Origin: Gulbenkiania mobilis
Lineage (GTDB): Bacteria > Pseudomonadota > Gammaproteobacteria > Burkholderiales > Chromobacteriaceae
Direction of reading: 5' to 3'
Assembly: GCA_004346645.1 (NCBI GenBank)
Contig: SMDA01000009.1
Coordinates: forward strand, 62,001 to 126,000
Length of the DNA: 64,000 nucleotides
The notes beneath the pieces were generated by a model that was not told where the DNA came from, searched no databases, and saw nothing but the letters and a program-made list of their open reading frames with translations. Shown piece by piece: positions 35,922-45,459 of the stretch. Positions within the stretch are counted from its first letter, which is position 1. Each line of letters starts with the position of its first letter. Position numbers and translations under genes: made by a program.

Positions 35922-36803
35922 ATGTCTGTTTCGATTGCCGATCTGCAGCTGCTGCTGGATGTGGCCGAGTGCGGCAGCTTCAGCCAGGCTGCTGCACGGC
36001 GAAGCTGGTCGCAGCCACAGGTCAGCCAACGGGTGGCCTTGCTCGAGGCTACGCTTGGCATGCCGCTTTTCGTGCGGCATCGTCGCGGGGCCATTCCCAC
36101 GCCCGCCTGTGAGACATTTCTCGTGGCGGCGCGCCAGGCAGTGGACGCTTACGAGCATGGCTGCAGTGTGCTGCAGGGGACGCCTTCGGTGCCGCGGTTG
36201 ACACTGGCCTGTCTGCCGTCGCTGGCGTCAATGGTGTTCACACCGCTGGTGGCGCAGCTGGTGGATGCGCCGCTCGAGATCCGTTGCGTGGCGGATCATT
36301 CCGCACCGATCGTGCAGCAGCTGCTCAGCGGGGAGGTGCAGGTGGGCTTCCTTCTGAAGCGGCCTGTGGTGACCGGGCTGCAGACAGAGGTGCTATGGCG
36401 CTCGCCAATCGTGGCCGTGGTCGCCGCGACGCATCCGCTGGCCGTACAGCCGGGGCCGCATGTCCTGGGCGACATCGCTGATGAGCGCATCGCCCCGTAC
36501 GCTTGGGGAGGGGAGTGCGAGGAGCTGGTGCAGCTCATCCGGCAGAAGCGGACTGTGGCGCGGCCAGTGCATACGGTACAGCCGGCCAGCGTGGCCTGCG
36601 AGCTGGTGGAGCACCATGGCGCGATCAGCTTCCTGCCGGAAGTAGCGGCCCGGTCTGCTCTGGAGAGCGGGCGACTGGTGCGCCTGCCGATGGCTGACTT
36701 GCCTGTCTGGCATTGGGAAGTGGTGATGGCTTATCGGGCATCGCGGCGGCCGGACCCGGCCCGCAGCCAAGTGCTGGAGGCGGCCCGGGCACTGGCGGCC
36801 TGA
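35922..36803 (+). CDS. LysR-family transcriptional regulator
   Basis: A 293-residue regulator. The N-terminal winged HTH is clear (ADLQLLLDVAECGSFSQAAARRSWSQPQVSQRVALLEATLGMPLFVR, in order over residues 6-52), followed by the periplasmic-binding-fold effector domain. ATG 35922 places the HTH at the normal distance from the N-terminus; a longer frame from 35847 would add 25 odd residues. No divergent partner is adjacent, so the target and effector are unknown. The next gene, icd, is convergent beyond a terminator. Confidence 0.9.
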   Translation: MSVSIADLQLLLDVAECGSFSQAAARRSWSQPQVSQRVALLEATLGMPLFVRHRRGAIPTPACETFLVAARQAVDAYEHGCSVLQGTPSVPRLTLACLPSLASMVFTPLVAQLVDAPLEIRCVADHSAPIVQQLLSGEVQVGFLLKRPVVTGLQTEVLWRSPIVAVVAATHPLAVQPGPHVLGDIADERIAPYAWGGECEELVQLIRQKRTVARPVHTVQPASVACELVEHHGAISFLPEVAARSALESGRLVRLPMADLPVWHWEVVMAYRASRRPDPARSQVLEAARALAA

Positions 36804-36808
36804 GAGCA

Positions 36809-36820
36809 GGGTTGGCCGAA
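36809..36820 (+). repeat. DUS-like copy 16 (intergenic)
   Basis: GGGTTGGCCGAA 5 bases after the LysR stop; its 3' part is half of the 16-bp palindrome at 36814-36829. Confidence 0.82.
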
Positions 36821-36829
36821 GCTTCGGCC
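36814..36829. repeat. 16-bp perfect palindrome built on the DUS-like word
   Basis: GGCCGAAGCTTCGGCC is perfectly self-complementary: seven bases of the DUS-like word in one orientation joined head-to-head to their complement. Only one side extends to the full 11-mer. Confidence 0.85.
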
Positions 36830-36847
36830 TGGCCGTCCGGGCAAAAA

Positions 36848-36877
36848 CAAAGGCCCGCATTGGCGGGCCTTTTGTCC
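36848..36877. terminator. Bidirectional terminator LysR gene / icd
   Basis: AAGGCCCGC-ATTG-GCGGGCCTT with flanking A and T runs, between convergent genes. Confidence 0.9.
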
Positions 36878-36892
36878 AGAGCAATTCCGGAT

Positions 36893-38140
36893 TTACATGC
36901 GGGCGATCATCGCGTCACCGAAGGCGGAGCACGAGACTTCCTGCGCACCGTCCATCAGGCGGGCGAAGTCGTAGGTCACGACCTTGTCACCAATGGCTGC
37001 TTCCATGCCTTTGATCACCAGGTCGGCTGCTTCTTTCCAGCCCAGGTGGCGCAGCATCATCTCTGCGGAGAGGATCAGCGAGCCCGGGTTCACCTTGTCC
37101 TGGCCGGCATATTTCGGCGCGGTGCCATGGGTGGCCTCGAAGCAGGCATACTGGTCGGAGATGTTGGCACCCGGGGCGATGCCGATACCACCGACCTGGG
37201 CGGCCAGCGCATCGGAGATGTAGTCGCCGTTCAGGTTGGTGGTGGCGATCACGTCGTATTCGGCCGGACGCAGCAGGATCTGCTGCAGGAAGGCGTCGGC
37301 AATCGCATCCTTGACCACGATGTCACGACCGGTCTTGGGGTTCTTGAAGCTGCACCACGGGCCGCCGTCGATCGGCTCGGCACCGAACTCCTCGCGTGCC
37401 ACCTTGTAGCCGGTGTCGCGGAACAGGCCTTCGGTGAACTTCATGATGTTGCCCTTGTGCACCAGCGTCACGCTCTTGCGATCGTTGTCGATGGCGTACT
37501 GGATGGCGGCGCGCACGAGGCGAGTGGTGCCTTCCACCGAGATCGGCTTGATGCCGATGCCGGAGGTTTCCGGGAAGCGGATCTTCTTGACGCCCATTTC
37601 GTTCTGCAAGAAGGCGAGCACCTTCTTGGCGGTGTCCGAGCCGGCCTGCCATTCGATGCCGGCGTAAATGTCTTCGGTGTTCTCGCGGAAGATGACCATG
37701 TCGGTCAGCTCAGGGTTCTTCAGTGGGCTGGGCACGCCCTTGAAGTAGCGGACCGGACGCACGCACTGGTAGAGGTCCAGCTCTTGGCGCAGGGCCACGT
37801 TGAGGGACCGGATGCCGCCGCCTACCGGCGTGGTCATCGGGCCCTTGATCGAAACGGAGTATTCCTTCAGCGCATCGAAGGTTTCCTTCGGCAGCCATTC
37901 GTCCGGACCGTACAGGCGGGTAGATTTCTCGCCGGCATAGACTTCCATCCAGTGGATCTTCTTCTGGCCGCCGTAGGCTTTCTCGACGGCAGCGTCGATG
38001 ACCTTGATCATCACCGGAGTAATGTCCACGCCGATGCCATCGCCTTCAATGAACGGGATGATCGGATTGTTCGGAACCGGTTGGCCCGGAACGATCTTCT
38101 GGCCTTCTGCGGGAACCTTCAGCAGGGATTGAGCGCTCAT
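36893..38140 (-). CDS. icd: NADP-dependent isocitrate dehydrogenase
   Basis: Oxidises isocitrate to 2-oxoglutarate in the TCA cycle. The 415-residue E. coli-type enzyme has [30 protein letters not shown], where the Ser of IRSLN is the residue phosphorylated by Ace[14 protein letters not shown], and the C-terminal [21 protein letters not shown]-binding segment. It is divergent from rluE-aceK across 232 bp, so the enzyme and its kinase/phosphatase lie close together, although aceK usually sits with aceBA in enterobacteria. Confidence 0.97.
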   Translation of the reverse strand: MSAQSLLKVPAEGQKIVPGQPVPNNPIIPFIEGDGIGVDITPVMIKVIDAAVEKAYGGQKKIHWMEVYAGEKSTRLYGPDEWLPKETFDALKEYSVSIKGPMTTPVGGGIRSLNVALRQELDLYQCVRPVRYFKGVPSPLKNPELTDMVIFRENTEDIYAGIEWQAGSDTAKKVLAFLQNEMGVKKIRFPETSGIGIKPISVEGTTRLVRAAIQYAIDNDRKSVTLVHKGNIMKFTEGLFRDTGYKVAREEFGAEPIDGGPWCSFKNPKTGRDIVVKDAIADAFLQQILLRPAEYDVIATTNLNGDYISDALAAQVGGIGIAPGANISDQYACFEATHGTAPKYAGQDKVNPGSLILSAEMMLRHLGWKEAADLVIKGMEAAIGDKVVTYDFARLMDGAQEVSCSAFGDAMIARM

Positions 38141-38372
38141 GCCTACTCCATCAGGGTTGTTGGTTTGACTGGGTGTTCGCTTGTGGCGGCAGCGCTGGCC
38201 CTACGAGGGGGCCGGTACCGCGCCGCGCACGGGGCGCTGGGCGGTCGGCAAAGAGGGCGCGCGGCGGCTGGCGATCGCGAAGCGATGGGGCCCGCGAGGG
38301 GGCCTGGAGTTATTGTGTCGCTCGCTCGCAGCCTTGCTATTATCCTGCAATTCCCTACCAACCGCTAGACCG

Positions 38373-39032
38373 ATGCCCGAACTGATCCTCCTGAACAAAC
38401 CTTACGGGGTCATCTGCCAGTTTTCCGACCACCCCCTGCATCCTACGCTCAAGAGCCTGCTGCCGCTGCCCGGCTTCTACCCGGCCGGCCGCCTGGATAC
38501 CGACAGCGAGGGTCTGGTGCTGCTGACCGACGACGGCGCCTTGCAGCACCGCATCTCCAGCCCCCGCTTCAAGCTGCCCAAGACCTACTGGGTGCAGGTG
38601 GAGGGGCAGCCGCGACCCGAGCAGTTGGAGGCCCTGCGGGCCGGCGTGGATCTTGGCGACTTCGTCACTCTGCCAGCCGTGGTAAGAGAAATTCCTCCGC
38701 CCGCGCTGTGGCCCCGTACACCCCCGGTGCGCTTTCGCAAAACGGTACCCGATACCTGGCTGGAGATCGTCATCACCGAGGGCAAGAACCGCCAGGTACG
38801 GCGTATGACGGCACGGGTGGGGCTGCCTACCCTGCGGCTGGTGCGCGTGGCCATCGGTCCTTGGCGTGTGGACGGCATCGCGCCGGGGACTTGGCAGCGT
38901 ATCCAGAGCGGTGTTGAAGAATTGCTGCCGGTGCAGCATGCTAGCCGGAGGGGAAAGCCAGGCAGGCCGCAGCCGCCAGCGGACACTCCGGGCCGCCACG
39001 GGCGGACAGGACCGCGCAGGAGACAAGGCTGA
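38373..39032 (+). CDS. rluE: 23S rRNA pseudouridine(2457) synthase RluE-like
   Basis: A 219-residue RsuA-family pseudouridine synthase without an S4 domain: LILLNKPYGVICQFSD at the N-terminus, catalytic Asp in AGRLDTDSEGL, and EGKNRQVRRMTARVGLPTLRLVRVAIGPW. RluE modifies U2457 of 23S rRNA in E. coli, so the exact position here is by family. The last 35 or so residues form a basic Pro/Arg/Gly tail (RRGKPGRPQPP...GPRRRQG), echoing the disordered extension of the rRNA methyltransferase at 2 kb. aceK follows on the same strand. Confidence 0.9.
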   Translation: MPELILLNKPYGVICQFSDHPLHPTLKSLLPLPGFYPAGRLDTDSEGLVLLTDDGALQHRISSPRFKLPKTYWVQVEGQPRPEQLEALRAGVDLGDFVTLPAVVREIPPPALWPRTPPVRFRKTVPDTWLEIVITEGKNRQVRRMTARVGLPTLRLVRVAIGPWRVDGIAPGTWQRIQSGVEELLPVQHASRRGKPGRPQPPADTPGRHGRTGPRRRQG

Positions 39033-39091
39033 CGAGACAGAACATGCCGCTTGCCGCTTTCCGCATGGACATAGAGAGAACGAGGCAAGCG

Positions 39092-40849
39092 ATGCACATT
39101 CCCGAGTACTACAACCCGGTGGCGCGCGAGATCGCGCAGGCGCTGATCGACGGCTTCAACCGTCACTACCGGCTCTTCAGCGAGTGCAACCACCAGGCGC
39201 GACAGATGTTCGAGGCCGGCAACTGGCAGGGCATCCAGCAGGCGATCCGCGATCGGATCCAGTTCTACGACGACCGTGTGGCCGAAACCGTGCAGCGGCT
39301 GCACGGAGAGTTCCACGCCGATCTTCTCGACGACGAGATCTGGCAGCAGGCCAAGCTGTACTACATTGGCCTGCTGACCAACCACAAGCAGCCGGAGCTG
39401 GCCGAGACCTTCTTCAACTCGGTGTTTACCCGCATCCTGCACCGCGATTACTTCAACAACGACTTCATTTTCCTGCGACCGGCGATTTCCACCGAGTACA
39501 TCGAATCCGACCCGCCCGCTTACCGCAGCTATTACCCGCGCAACGGGCGGCTGCGGCAGGTGATGCGGCAGATCGTGGCCGACTTCGGCTGGCAACGGCC
39601 CTTTGCCAACCTGTCGCGCGATCTGGGATGGATCCTGCGCGCGGTGCACGCGCACCTTCAGGAGAAGTGGCCGCAGGAGGAAGCAAGCTTCCAGATCCAG
39701 GTGCTCGCGAGTGCCTTTTACCGCAACAAGACCGCTTATATCTTCGGCAAGGTGGTCAACGGCAGTCTGGTCTATCCCTTTGCGGTGCCGGTGCTGCATG
39801 ACGCGGAAGGACGGCTGTATCTGGATACCATCCTGCTGGAGCCGTGGCGTATCGGTGTGCTGTTTTCCTTCAGCCGGGCCTATTTCCTCGTGGACATGGA
39901 GGTGCCTTCGGCCTATGTGCAGTTCCTGCGCTCGATGCTGCCCACCAAGACCAAGGCCGAGCTGTACACGATGCTGGGGCTGCAGAAGCAGGGCAAGAAC
40001 ATCTTCTATCGCGACTTCATCCACCACCTGAAGCACTCGTACGACGACTTCATCATCGCACCAGGTATCCGCGGGCTGGTGATGCTGGTGTTCACCCTGC
40101 CGTCGTACCCCTATGTGTTCAAGCTGATCAAGGATGTTTTTGGCGGCCCCAAGGAAGTGGACCGTGCCACGGTGAAAACCAAGTACCAGTTGGTGAAGCG
40201 CCATGACCGGGTGGGCCGGATGGCCGATACGCTGGAGTTTTCCAACGTAGCCTTTCCCAAGCACCGCTTCACACAGGCGCTGCTGCAGGAGCTGCGCGAA
40301 CAGGCGGCCTCGTCGCTTGAGGAGACCGAAGACACCGTCGTCATCAAGCATCTCTATATCGAGCGGCGGATGAAGCCGCTCAACCTCTACATGCAGACTG
40401 CCTCGCCCGAGGAGAAGGCCGAGGCAGTGCGGGATTACGGGTGTGCGATCAAGGACCTGGCTTCGGCCAACATCTTCCCTGGCGACATGCTGTTCAAGAA
40501 CTTCGGGGTGACGCGTTACGGTCGGGTGATCTTCTACGATTACGACGAGATCGAGTACATGACCGACTGCAATTTCCGCCGCATTCCCGAGGCGCCCAAC
40601 CCCGAGATGGAAATGTCCGGCGAGGTCTGGTATCCGATCGCACGCAACGATGTGTTCCCGGAGGAGTTCGGCACCTTCCTGCTGGGGGACCCGGCTGTCC
40701 GCAAGGTGTTCATGCAGCACCACCACGACCTGCTGGACCCGGTCTTCTGGCAGCAGAAGCAGCAGCGCATCCGGGACGGCTACATCGACGACTTCTATCC
40801 CTATCCTGAGGAGATGCGCTTTTGCCGGCGCTACGCGGGTCGCGCGTGA
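39092..40849 (+). CDS. aceK: Isocitrate dehydrogenase kinase/phosphatase AceK
   Basis: A bifunctional enzyme that phosphorylates and inactivates Icd, diverting carbon to the glyoxylate shunt, and reverses it. 585 residues from ATG 39092, which has GAGG upstream; in-frame starts at 39044 and 39065 would add up to 16 residues. AceK marks include a long N-terminal regulatory domain (about 1-300) and a C-terminal protein-kinase-like domain with YKTKYQLVKRHDRVGRMADT-type and GDMLFKNFGVTRYGRVIFYDYDE catalytic segments. It is located near icd. Confidence 0.96.
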   Translation: MHIPEYYNPVAREIAQALIDGFNRHYRLFSECNHQARQMFEAGNWQGIQQAIRDRIQFYDDRVAETVQRLHGEFHADLLDDEIWQQAKLYYIGLLTNHKQPELAETFFNSVFTRILHRDYFNNDFIFLRPAISTEYIESDPPAYRSYYPRNGRLRQVMRQIVADFGWQRPFANLSRDLGWILRAVHAHLQEKWPQEEASFQIQVLASAFYRNKTAYIFGKVVNGSLVYPFAVPVLHDAEGRLYLDTILLEPWRIGVLFSFSRAYFLVDMEVPSAYVQFLRSMLPTKTKAELYTMLGLQKQGKNIFYRDFIHHLKHSYDDFIIAPGIRGLVMLVFTLPSYPYVFKLIKDVFGGPKEVDRATVKTKYQLVKRHDRVGRMADTLEFSNVAFPKHRFTQALLQELREQAASSLEETEDTVVIKHLYIERRMKPLNLYMQTASPEEKAEAVRDYGCAIKDLASANIFPGDMLFKNFGVTRYGRVIFYDYDEIEYMTDCNFRRIPEAPNPEMEMSGEVWYPIARNDVFPEEFGTFLLGDPAVRKVFMQHHHDLLDPVFWQQKQQRIRDGYIDDFYPYPEEMRFCRRYAGRA

Positions 40850-40867
40850 GCGGCACCCTCCAGAAAG

Positions 40868-40896
40868 CCAAAGCCCCGCGACGTGCGGGGCTTGCC
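40868..40896. terminator. Bidirectional terminator aceK / unknown gene
   Basis: AAGCCCCGC-GACGT-GCGGGGCTT followed by GCCTTT, between convergent genes. Confidence 0.85.
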
Positions 40897-40914
40897 TTTA
40901 GTGGGTGAGGGCGG

Positions 40915-41343
40915 TCAGCAGGGACAGACCGCATCGCCGAAGTAGGCTACCGGGCCGGCACTGGTCAGCCCGATGTGAAAATACACCGCATCGGGTAGCA
41001 CCTGGTCCGGCTGCTCGGCAGCGCGCACCACCTCATACAGCACTTCCACTTCCTTGAACTTGCGGGCTACCTCGGCATTGCCGGACAGCCAGGCTTCGAT
41101 GGCGGCAGCCTGCGGATGCCTGCCTTCCAGCGACAGCGTGCCATCCCCGGCCGAGACCAGGTTGACCGGCGGCGGAATGGCAATGCCTCGCTCCGCCAGT
41201 CGCGCCTGTGCCAGTCGGGCGAACTCGTCCAGCTGCAGGCTGGCGCGTTCGCGGATCGCGCTCAGGGGGATACCGCCTTCCTCGCTGGCCGGGCCGAACA
41301 GGCGCTCCAGCCCCCGGGTGGCGAGGGCACTGTCATCGAACAT
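40915..41343 (-). CDS. Protein of unknown function
   Basis: A 142-residue soluble protein, mostly helical in appearance in its first half (SAIRERASLQLDEFARLAQARLAERG), with a Cys-Pro-Cys C-terminus (GDAVCPC). There is no signal peptide or membrane segment. Met at 41343 is chosen because AAGGAG lies upstream; a non-ATG start 24 bases earlier is possible. I do not recognise a family. It lies 44 bp after... and on the same strand as mutS, so it may be co-transcribed with that repair gene. Confidence 0.7.
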   Translation of the reverse strand: MFDDSALATRGLERLFGPASEEGGIPLSAIRERASLQLDEFARLAQARLAERGIAIPPPVNLVSAGDGTLSLEGRHPQAAAIEAWLSGNAEVARKFKEVEVLYEVVRAAEQPDQVLPDAVYFHIGLTSAGPVAYFGDAVCPC

Positions 41344-41411
41344 TTCCGCTTTCTCCTTGCGCTGCAACAGATCGACACTCCATTCTAGCCAAGCCCCTGC
41401 ATTTTGCCGGT

Positions 41412-43967
41412 TTATTGCAGGATTTTTTTCAGGGCATACACCAGATCCAGCGCGTCCCTGGGGGTGAGGGTGTCCGGGTCGATTTCGGCCAAGGCTTCGG
41501 CCACCGGATGCGGCGCGGGCTCGGCCGGTGGTAGCGGTGCGGCAAAGAGATCCGGCTGCTGTCGAGCCACGGAATGATTCTCCAGTTCGGCCAAGTGGCG
41601 GCGTGCCTCACGGATCACCCGCGGTGGCACGCCGGCCAGCTGGGCCACGGCCAGGCCATAGCTCTGGCTGGCCGGACCATCCTCCACATGGTGCAGAAAG
41701 ACGATGCGGTCCTTGTGCTCTACTGCCGACAGGTGCACGTTGGCCACGGTCGGGTAATCGCTGGCCAGACGGGTCAGCTCGAAGTAATGGGTGGCGAACA
41801 GGGTGTAAGCCCGGTTTTTCTCGATCAGCGCCCGGGCGATGGCCCACGCCAGCGCCAGTCCGTCGAAGGTGGAGGTGCCGCGCCCCACTTCGTCCATCAG
41901 CACCAGCGATTCGGAAGTGGCATTGTTGAGGATGTTGGCGGTTTCGGTCATCTCCACCATGAAGGTGGAGCGTCCGCCCGCCAAGTCGTCTGAGGCGCCG
42001 ATCCGGGTGAAAATGCGGTCGATAGGACCGATGGTGGCCGATGTGGCCGGCACGAAGCTGCCAATGTGTGCCATCAGCGTGATCAGTGCCGTCTGACGCA
42101 TGTAGGTGGACTTACCCCCCATGTTGGGCCCGGTGATCAGCAGCAGGCGACGCTGTTCGGAGAGCCGGGTGTCGTTGGCGATGAAGCGTTCCACCTCGGC
42201 TTCCACCACCGGGTGGCGCCCTTCGGCGATCTCCAGCGTGCCGTGGGAGACGAACACGGGCTCGACATAGCCCTGGGTATCGGCCCGTTCGGCCAAGGCC
42301 GCGAGCACGTCCAGTCCGGCGGCGGCCTGTGCTGTCTGCCGCAGCGTGTCCACATGCGGGGCCAGTGCGTCCAGCAGGGCCTCGTACAACTGCTTTTCCA
42401 GCGCCAGGGCGCGGTCGTTGGCCGAAAGCGCCTTGTCCTCAAAGGTCTTCAGCTCGGGCGTGATGTAGCGTTCGGCATTCTTGAGCGTCTGCCGGCGGCG
42501 GTAGTCGTCCGGCACCCTGTCCGCCTGCGCCCGGGACACTTCGATGTAGAAGCCGTGCACACGGTTGTATTCCACTTTCAGGGTGGAGATGCCGGTGCGC
42601 TCGCGCTCGCGCGCCTCCAGTGCCAGCAGAAACTCACCGCAGTTGGTCTGGATAGCGCGTAACTCGTCCAGATCGGCGCAGTAGCCGTCATTGATGACTC
42701 CGCCATCGCGCAGGAAGGTCGCTGGCTCCGGACGCAGCGCCTCAGTCAGCAGCGCTTCCACCGGCGAGCCTTCCGGCAGCTGGCGTGCCAGCTCGTGCAG
42801 CAGTGGGGCCTGCGCACCTTCGGCCAACCTGCGTACCGCATGCAGGGCGCGCAGCGAATCGCGCAGGCATGCAAGATCCCGTGGGCGCGCCGAGCGCAGC
42901 GCCACCCGTGCGGTGATGCGTTCGATGTCGGCCACCTCGTCCAGGGCGGCGTGCAGGGCACCATGCAGCGGCCGCAGGGCTCGCACTGCTTCCAGCCGGC
43001 GTGTCAGCTTGCCGTGATGGCGGATGGGATGATGCAGCCAATGGCGCAGCAGGCGGCTGCCCATGCTGGTTGCACAAGTATCCAGCAGCGAGGCAAGCGT
43101 GGGCGAGGTTTCGCCGCGGATGGTTTCGGTCAGTTCCAGGTTGCGACGTGTGGCGGCGTCCATGCGGATCAGGTCGTCGTTCTCCTCCACCGCCAGGCTG
43201 GTGATGTGCGCCGGGCTGATGCCCTGTGTGCCCCGGACGTACTCCAGCAGGGCGCCGGCCGCTCCCACGGCCAGCGACAGCCCTTCGGCACCGAAGCCTG
43301 CCAGGTCGCGCGTGCCAAAGTGGCGCGTCAGCGTGGCGGTGCCCGATTCCGCATCAAACTGCCAGGCCGGCAACTTCTTGCGCGGCAGAGGGAGGGCGTC
43401 CAGCAGCGGGATGTTGAGGTCGTCGGGTAACAGGAGTTCGGCAGGGCGCAGCCGCTCCAGCTCGCTGGCCAGGTCGTCGACACGGGTTTCCAGCACACGG
43501 AAGTCGCCGCTTGCCAGCGACAGCCAGGCCAGCCCCAGGGTCCCCCGCTGGGCCGACAGCGCCAGGATGCGGTTATCACGCTTGTCGTCCAGCAGCGCGG
43601 CGTCGGTAAGCGTGCCAGGGGTGACAATGCGCACCACCTTGCGCTCCACCGGCCCCTTGGCCAAGGCAGGGTCACCGATCTGTTCGGCGATCGCCACCGA
43701 TTCGCCCAGCTTTACCAGCCGGGCCAGATAGCCTTCGGCAGCGTGGTAGGGCACGCCAGCCATCTTGATGGGCACGCCGGCCGAGCTGCCGCGCGTGGTC
43801 AGCGTGATGTCCAGCAGGCGGGCTGCCTTCTCCGCATCCTCGTAGAAGAGTTCGTAGAAGTCGCCCATGCGGTAAAACACCAGCTTGTCCGGATGGTCGC
43901 GCTTGATCGCAAGGTATTGGGCCATCATCGGCGTATGCCGGGCCAGGTCGGTTGCGGAGTCTTTCAT
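41412..43967 (-). CDS. mutS: DNA mismatch repair protein MutS
   Basis: Recognises mismatches and recruits MutL. The 851-residue protein begins with the mismatch-reading motif [11 protein letters not shown], with Phe37 and Glu39 equivalent to E. coli F36/E38. Connector, lever and clamp domains follow, then the ABC-type ATPase with Walker [15 protein letters not shown] and signature [14 protein letters not shown] near 655-690. The C-terminal tail ends [10 protein letters not shown]. It is divergent from the MFS gene. One sense 12-mer is present. Confidence 0.97.
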   Translation of the reverse strand: MKDSATDLARHTPMMAQYLAIKRDHPDKLVFYRMGDFYELFYEDAEKAARLLDITLTTRGSSAGVPIKMAGVPYHAAEGYLARLVKLGESVAIAEQIGDPALAKGPVERKVVRIVTPGTLTDAALLDDKRDNRILALSAQRGTLGLAWLSLASGDFRVLETRVDDLASELERLRPAELLLPDDLNIPLLDALPLPRKKLPAWQFDAESGTATLTRHFGTRDLAGFGAEGLSLAVGAAGALLEYVRGTQGISPAHITSLAVEENDDLIRMDAATRRNLELTETIRGETSPTLASLLDTCATSMGSRLLRHWLHHPIRHHGKLTRRLEAVRALRPLHGALHAALDEVADIERITARVALRSARPRDLACLRDSLRALHAVRRLAEGAQAPLLHELARQLPEGSPVEALLTEALRPEPATFLRDGGVINDGYCADLDELRAIQTNCGEFLLALEARERERTGISTLKVEYNRVHGFYIEVSRAQADRVPDDYRRRQTLKNAERYITPELKTFEDKALSANDRALALEKQLYEALLDALAPHVDTLRQTAQAAAGLDVLAALAERADTQGYVEPVFVSHGTLEIAEGRHPVVEAEVERFIANDTRLSEQRRLLLITGPNMGGKSTYMRQTALITLMAHIGSFVPATSATIGPIDRIFTRIGASDDLAGGRSTFMVEMTETANILNNATSESLVLMDEVGRGTSTFDGLALAWAIARALIEKNRAYTLFATHYFELTRLASDYPTVANVHLSAVEHKDRIVFLHHVEDGPASQSYGLAVAQLAGVPPRVIREARRHLAELENHSVARQQPDLFAAPLPPAEPAPHPVAEALAEIDPDTLTPRDALDLVYALKKILQ
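42819..42830 (-). repeat. DUS-like 12-mer copy 17
   Basis: AGGTTGGCCGAA, sense in mutS, encoding Arg-Leu-Ala-Glu. Confidence 0.85.
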
Positions 43968-44157
43968 GGTGCCTGTATGGGGTGGAGAGTCCGCCCTTCA
44001 GGGCGGACGCGGCCGGCGCCGGGGCGCGGGCCGAATCGGTCGAGGGTCGTATTGTGCCGTCAAACGCTGCTACGGCAAAACGCCGTGACCGCTGTGATTG
44101 CAGGGTGCGCAGGCCGACGGCACACTGGACAGCCCGCACAACAGCAGGAAGGCCCGC

Positions 44158-45372
44158 ATGAAACAGGTCGAGACATCGCAGCGCATCTGGCGGCAGATCC
44201 CGCGGGGAGTATGGGTGCTGGGTGGCGTGAGCATGCTGATGGACGTGTCGTCGGAGATGATCCACAGCCTGCTGCCCCTGTTCATGGTGACCACGCTCGG
44301 CGCCAGCGCGCTGGCCGTCGGACTGATCGAGGGGTTGGCCGAAGCCACCGCCTTGGTGGTGAAGGTGTTCTCGGGCGTGCTGAGCGACTACCTGGGACGA
44401 CGCAAGGGGCTGGCGGTGTTCGGCTATGCGCTGGGCGCCCTGACCAAGCCGCTGTTTGCATTGGCCTCCGGCGCGAGCGTGGTGCTGGCCGCCCGACTGA
44501 TCGACCGGGTGGGTAAAGGCGTGCGCGGCGCGCCCAGGGATGCGCTGGTGGCCGACCTGGTTCCGCCCCCGCTGCGCGGGGCGGCCTTCGGATTGCGTCA
44601 GGCGCTGGATACCGTGGGCGCCTTCATCGGTCCCTTGATCGCGGCCGGGCTGATGTTCTGGTGGGACGACGACTTCCGCAGCGTGTTCTGGGTGGCGGTG
44701 CTGCCTGGCCTGCTGTCCGTGGCGCTGCTCGTTGCCGGCTTGCGCGAGCCGGAGGCGCAGACGGTGGCGGTGCGCCGCAACCCCATCCGCCGCGAAAGCC
44801 TGCGTCGGCTGGACCGGGCGTACTGGTGGGTGGTGGCGGTGGGCGCGGTCTTCACTCTGGCACGCTTCAGCGAGGCCTTCCTGGTACTGCGGGCGCAGGA
44901 GGGGGGCCTGGCACTGGCTTGGGTACCGCTGGTGATGGTGGCGATGAATGTGGTGTACGCGGCGAGCGCCTACCCGTTCGGGCAGCTGTCCGACCGCATG
45001 GACCACCGCACCCTGTTGGCATGTGGCCTGGGCGTGCTGATTCTGGCCGACGTGGTGCTCGCGTGGAGCGCAGCGTGGCCCACGGTACTGGCGGGGGTGC
45101 TGTTCTGGGGCCTGCACATGGGGATGACACAGGGACTGCTGGCTGCGATGGTGGCAGCAACGGCCCCGCCCGACCTGCGCGGTACCGCCTTTGGCGTGTT
45201 CAACCTTGTCAGCGGCGGAGCGATGCTGGCTGCCAGCCTGCTGGCCGGGCTGTTGTGGGACAGCCTCGGCAGCCGCGTCACTTTCCTGGCTGGGGCCGGT
45301 TTTGCGGTGCTAGCGGTGCTGGTACTCTGCGTGGCCCGTCCGCCGGTACCGCCGACCGACCGAGCGCACTGA
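44158..45372 (+). CDS. MFS transporter
   Basis: A 404-residue major-facilitator protein with 12 likely membrane segments. The A-motif between TM2 and TM3 reads GVLSDYLGRRKG (about 75-86) and is repeated more loosely as GQLSDRMDHRT between TM8 and TM9. An RVGKGVRGAPRDALVADL segment near 117-134 is typical of a fosmidomycin-resistance-like/YfcJ-type MFS clade. The substrate is unknown. ATG 44158 follows AGGAAGG. It is divergent from mutS and ends just before an intergenic 12-mer and a bidirectional terminator. Confidence 0.88.
   Translation: MKQVETSQRIWRQIPRGVWVLGGVSMLMDVSSEMIHSLLPLFMVTTLGASALAVGLIEGLAEATALVVKVFSGVLSDYLGRRKGLAVFGYALGALTKPLFALASGASVVLAARLIDRVGKGVRGAPRDALVADLVPPPLRGAAFGLRQALDTVGAFIGPLIAAGLMFWWDDDFRSVFWVAVLPGLLSVALLVAGLREPEAQTVAVRRNPIRRESLRRLDRAYWWVVAVGAVFTLARFSEAFLVLRAQEGGLALAWVPLVMVAMNVVYAASAYPFGQLSDRMDHRTLLACGLGVLILADVVLAWSAAWPTVLAGVLFWGLHMGMTQGLLAAMVAATAPPDLRGTAFGVFNLVSGGAMLAASLLAGLLWDSLGSRVTFLAGAGFAVLAVLVLCVARPPVPPTDRAH
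44332..44343 (+). repeat. DUS-like copy 18
   Basis: GGGTTGGCCGAA, sense in the MFS gene, encoding Gly-Leu-Ala-Glu. Confidence 0.8.
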
Positions 45373-45385
45373 GCCGGTTACCCTC

Positions 45386-45397
45386 TTCGGCCAACCT
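45386..45397 (-). repeat. DUS-like 12-mer copy 19 (intergenic)
   Basis: AGGTTGGCCGAA on the minus strand, 13 bases after the MFS stop and 14 bases before the terminator stem. Confidence 0.85.
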
Positions 45398-45411
45398 CCC
45401 TCCCCAAAAGG

Positions 45412-45446
45412 GGCACGCCGCACTGCCAGAGCAGTACGGCGTGCTG
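45412..45446. terminator. Bidirectional hairpin MFS gene / chemoreceptor gene
   Basis: A long stem: GCACGCCG/CGGCGTGC extended inward by ACTGC/GCAGT with one mismatch. No strong T run on either side, so it is a terminator by position and structure only. Confidence 0.65.
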
Positions 45447-45459
45447 TAGGGTAGGGCAA

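Noticed and set aside
36713-38368. Long plus-strand open frame opposite icd
   Set aside because: Shadow of the icd coding strand; no domain signature and no ribosome site.
38585-40726. Long minus-strand open frame opposite aceK and rluE
   Set aside because: AceK and RluE are convincing on the plus strand; the antisense frame is an artefact of high GC.
42088-42096. GCCGTCTGA, nine of ten bases of the classical Neisseria DUS
   Set aside because: The tenth base is C and I found no complete GCCGTCTGAA in the window, so the classical dialect is not in use here.
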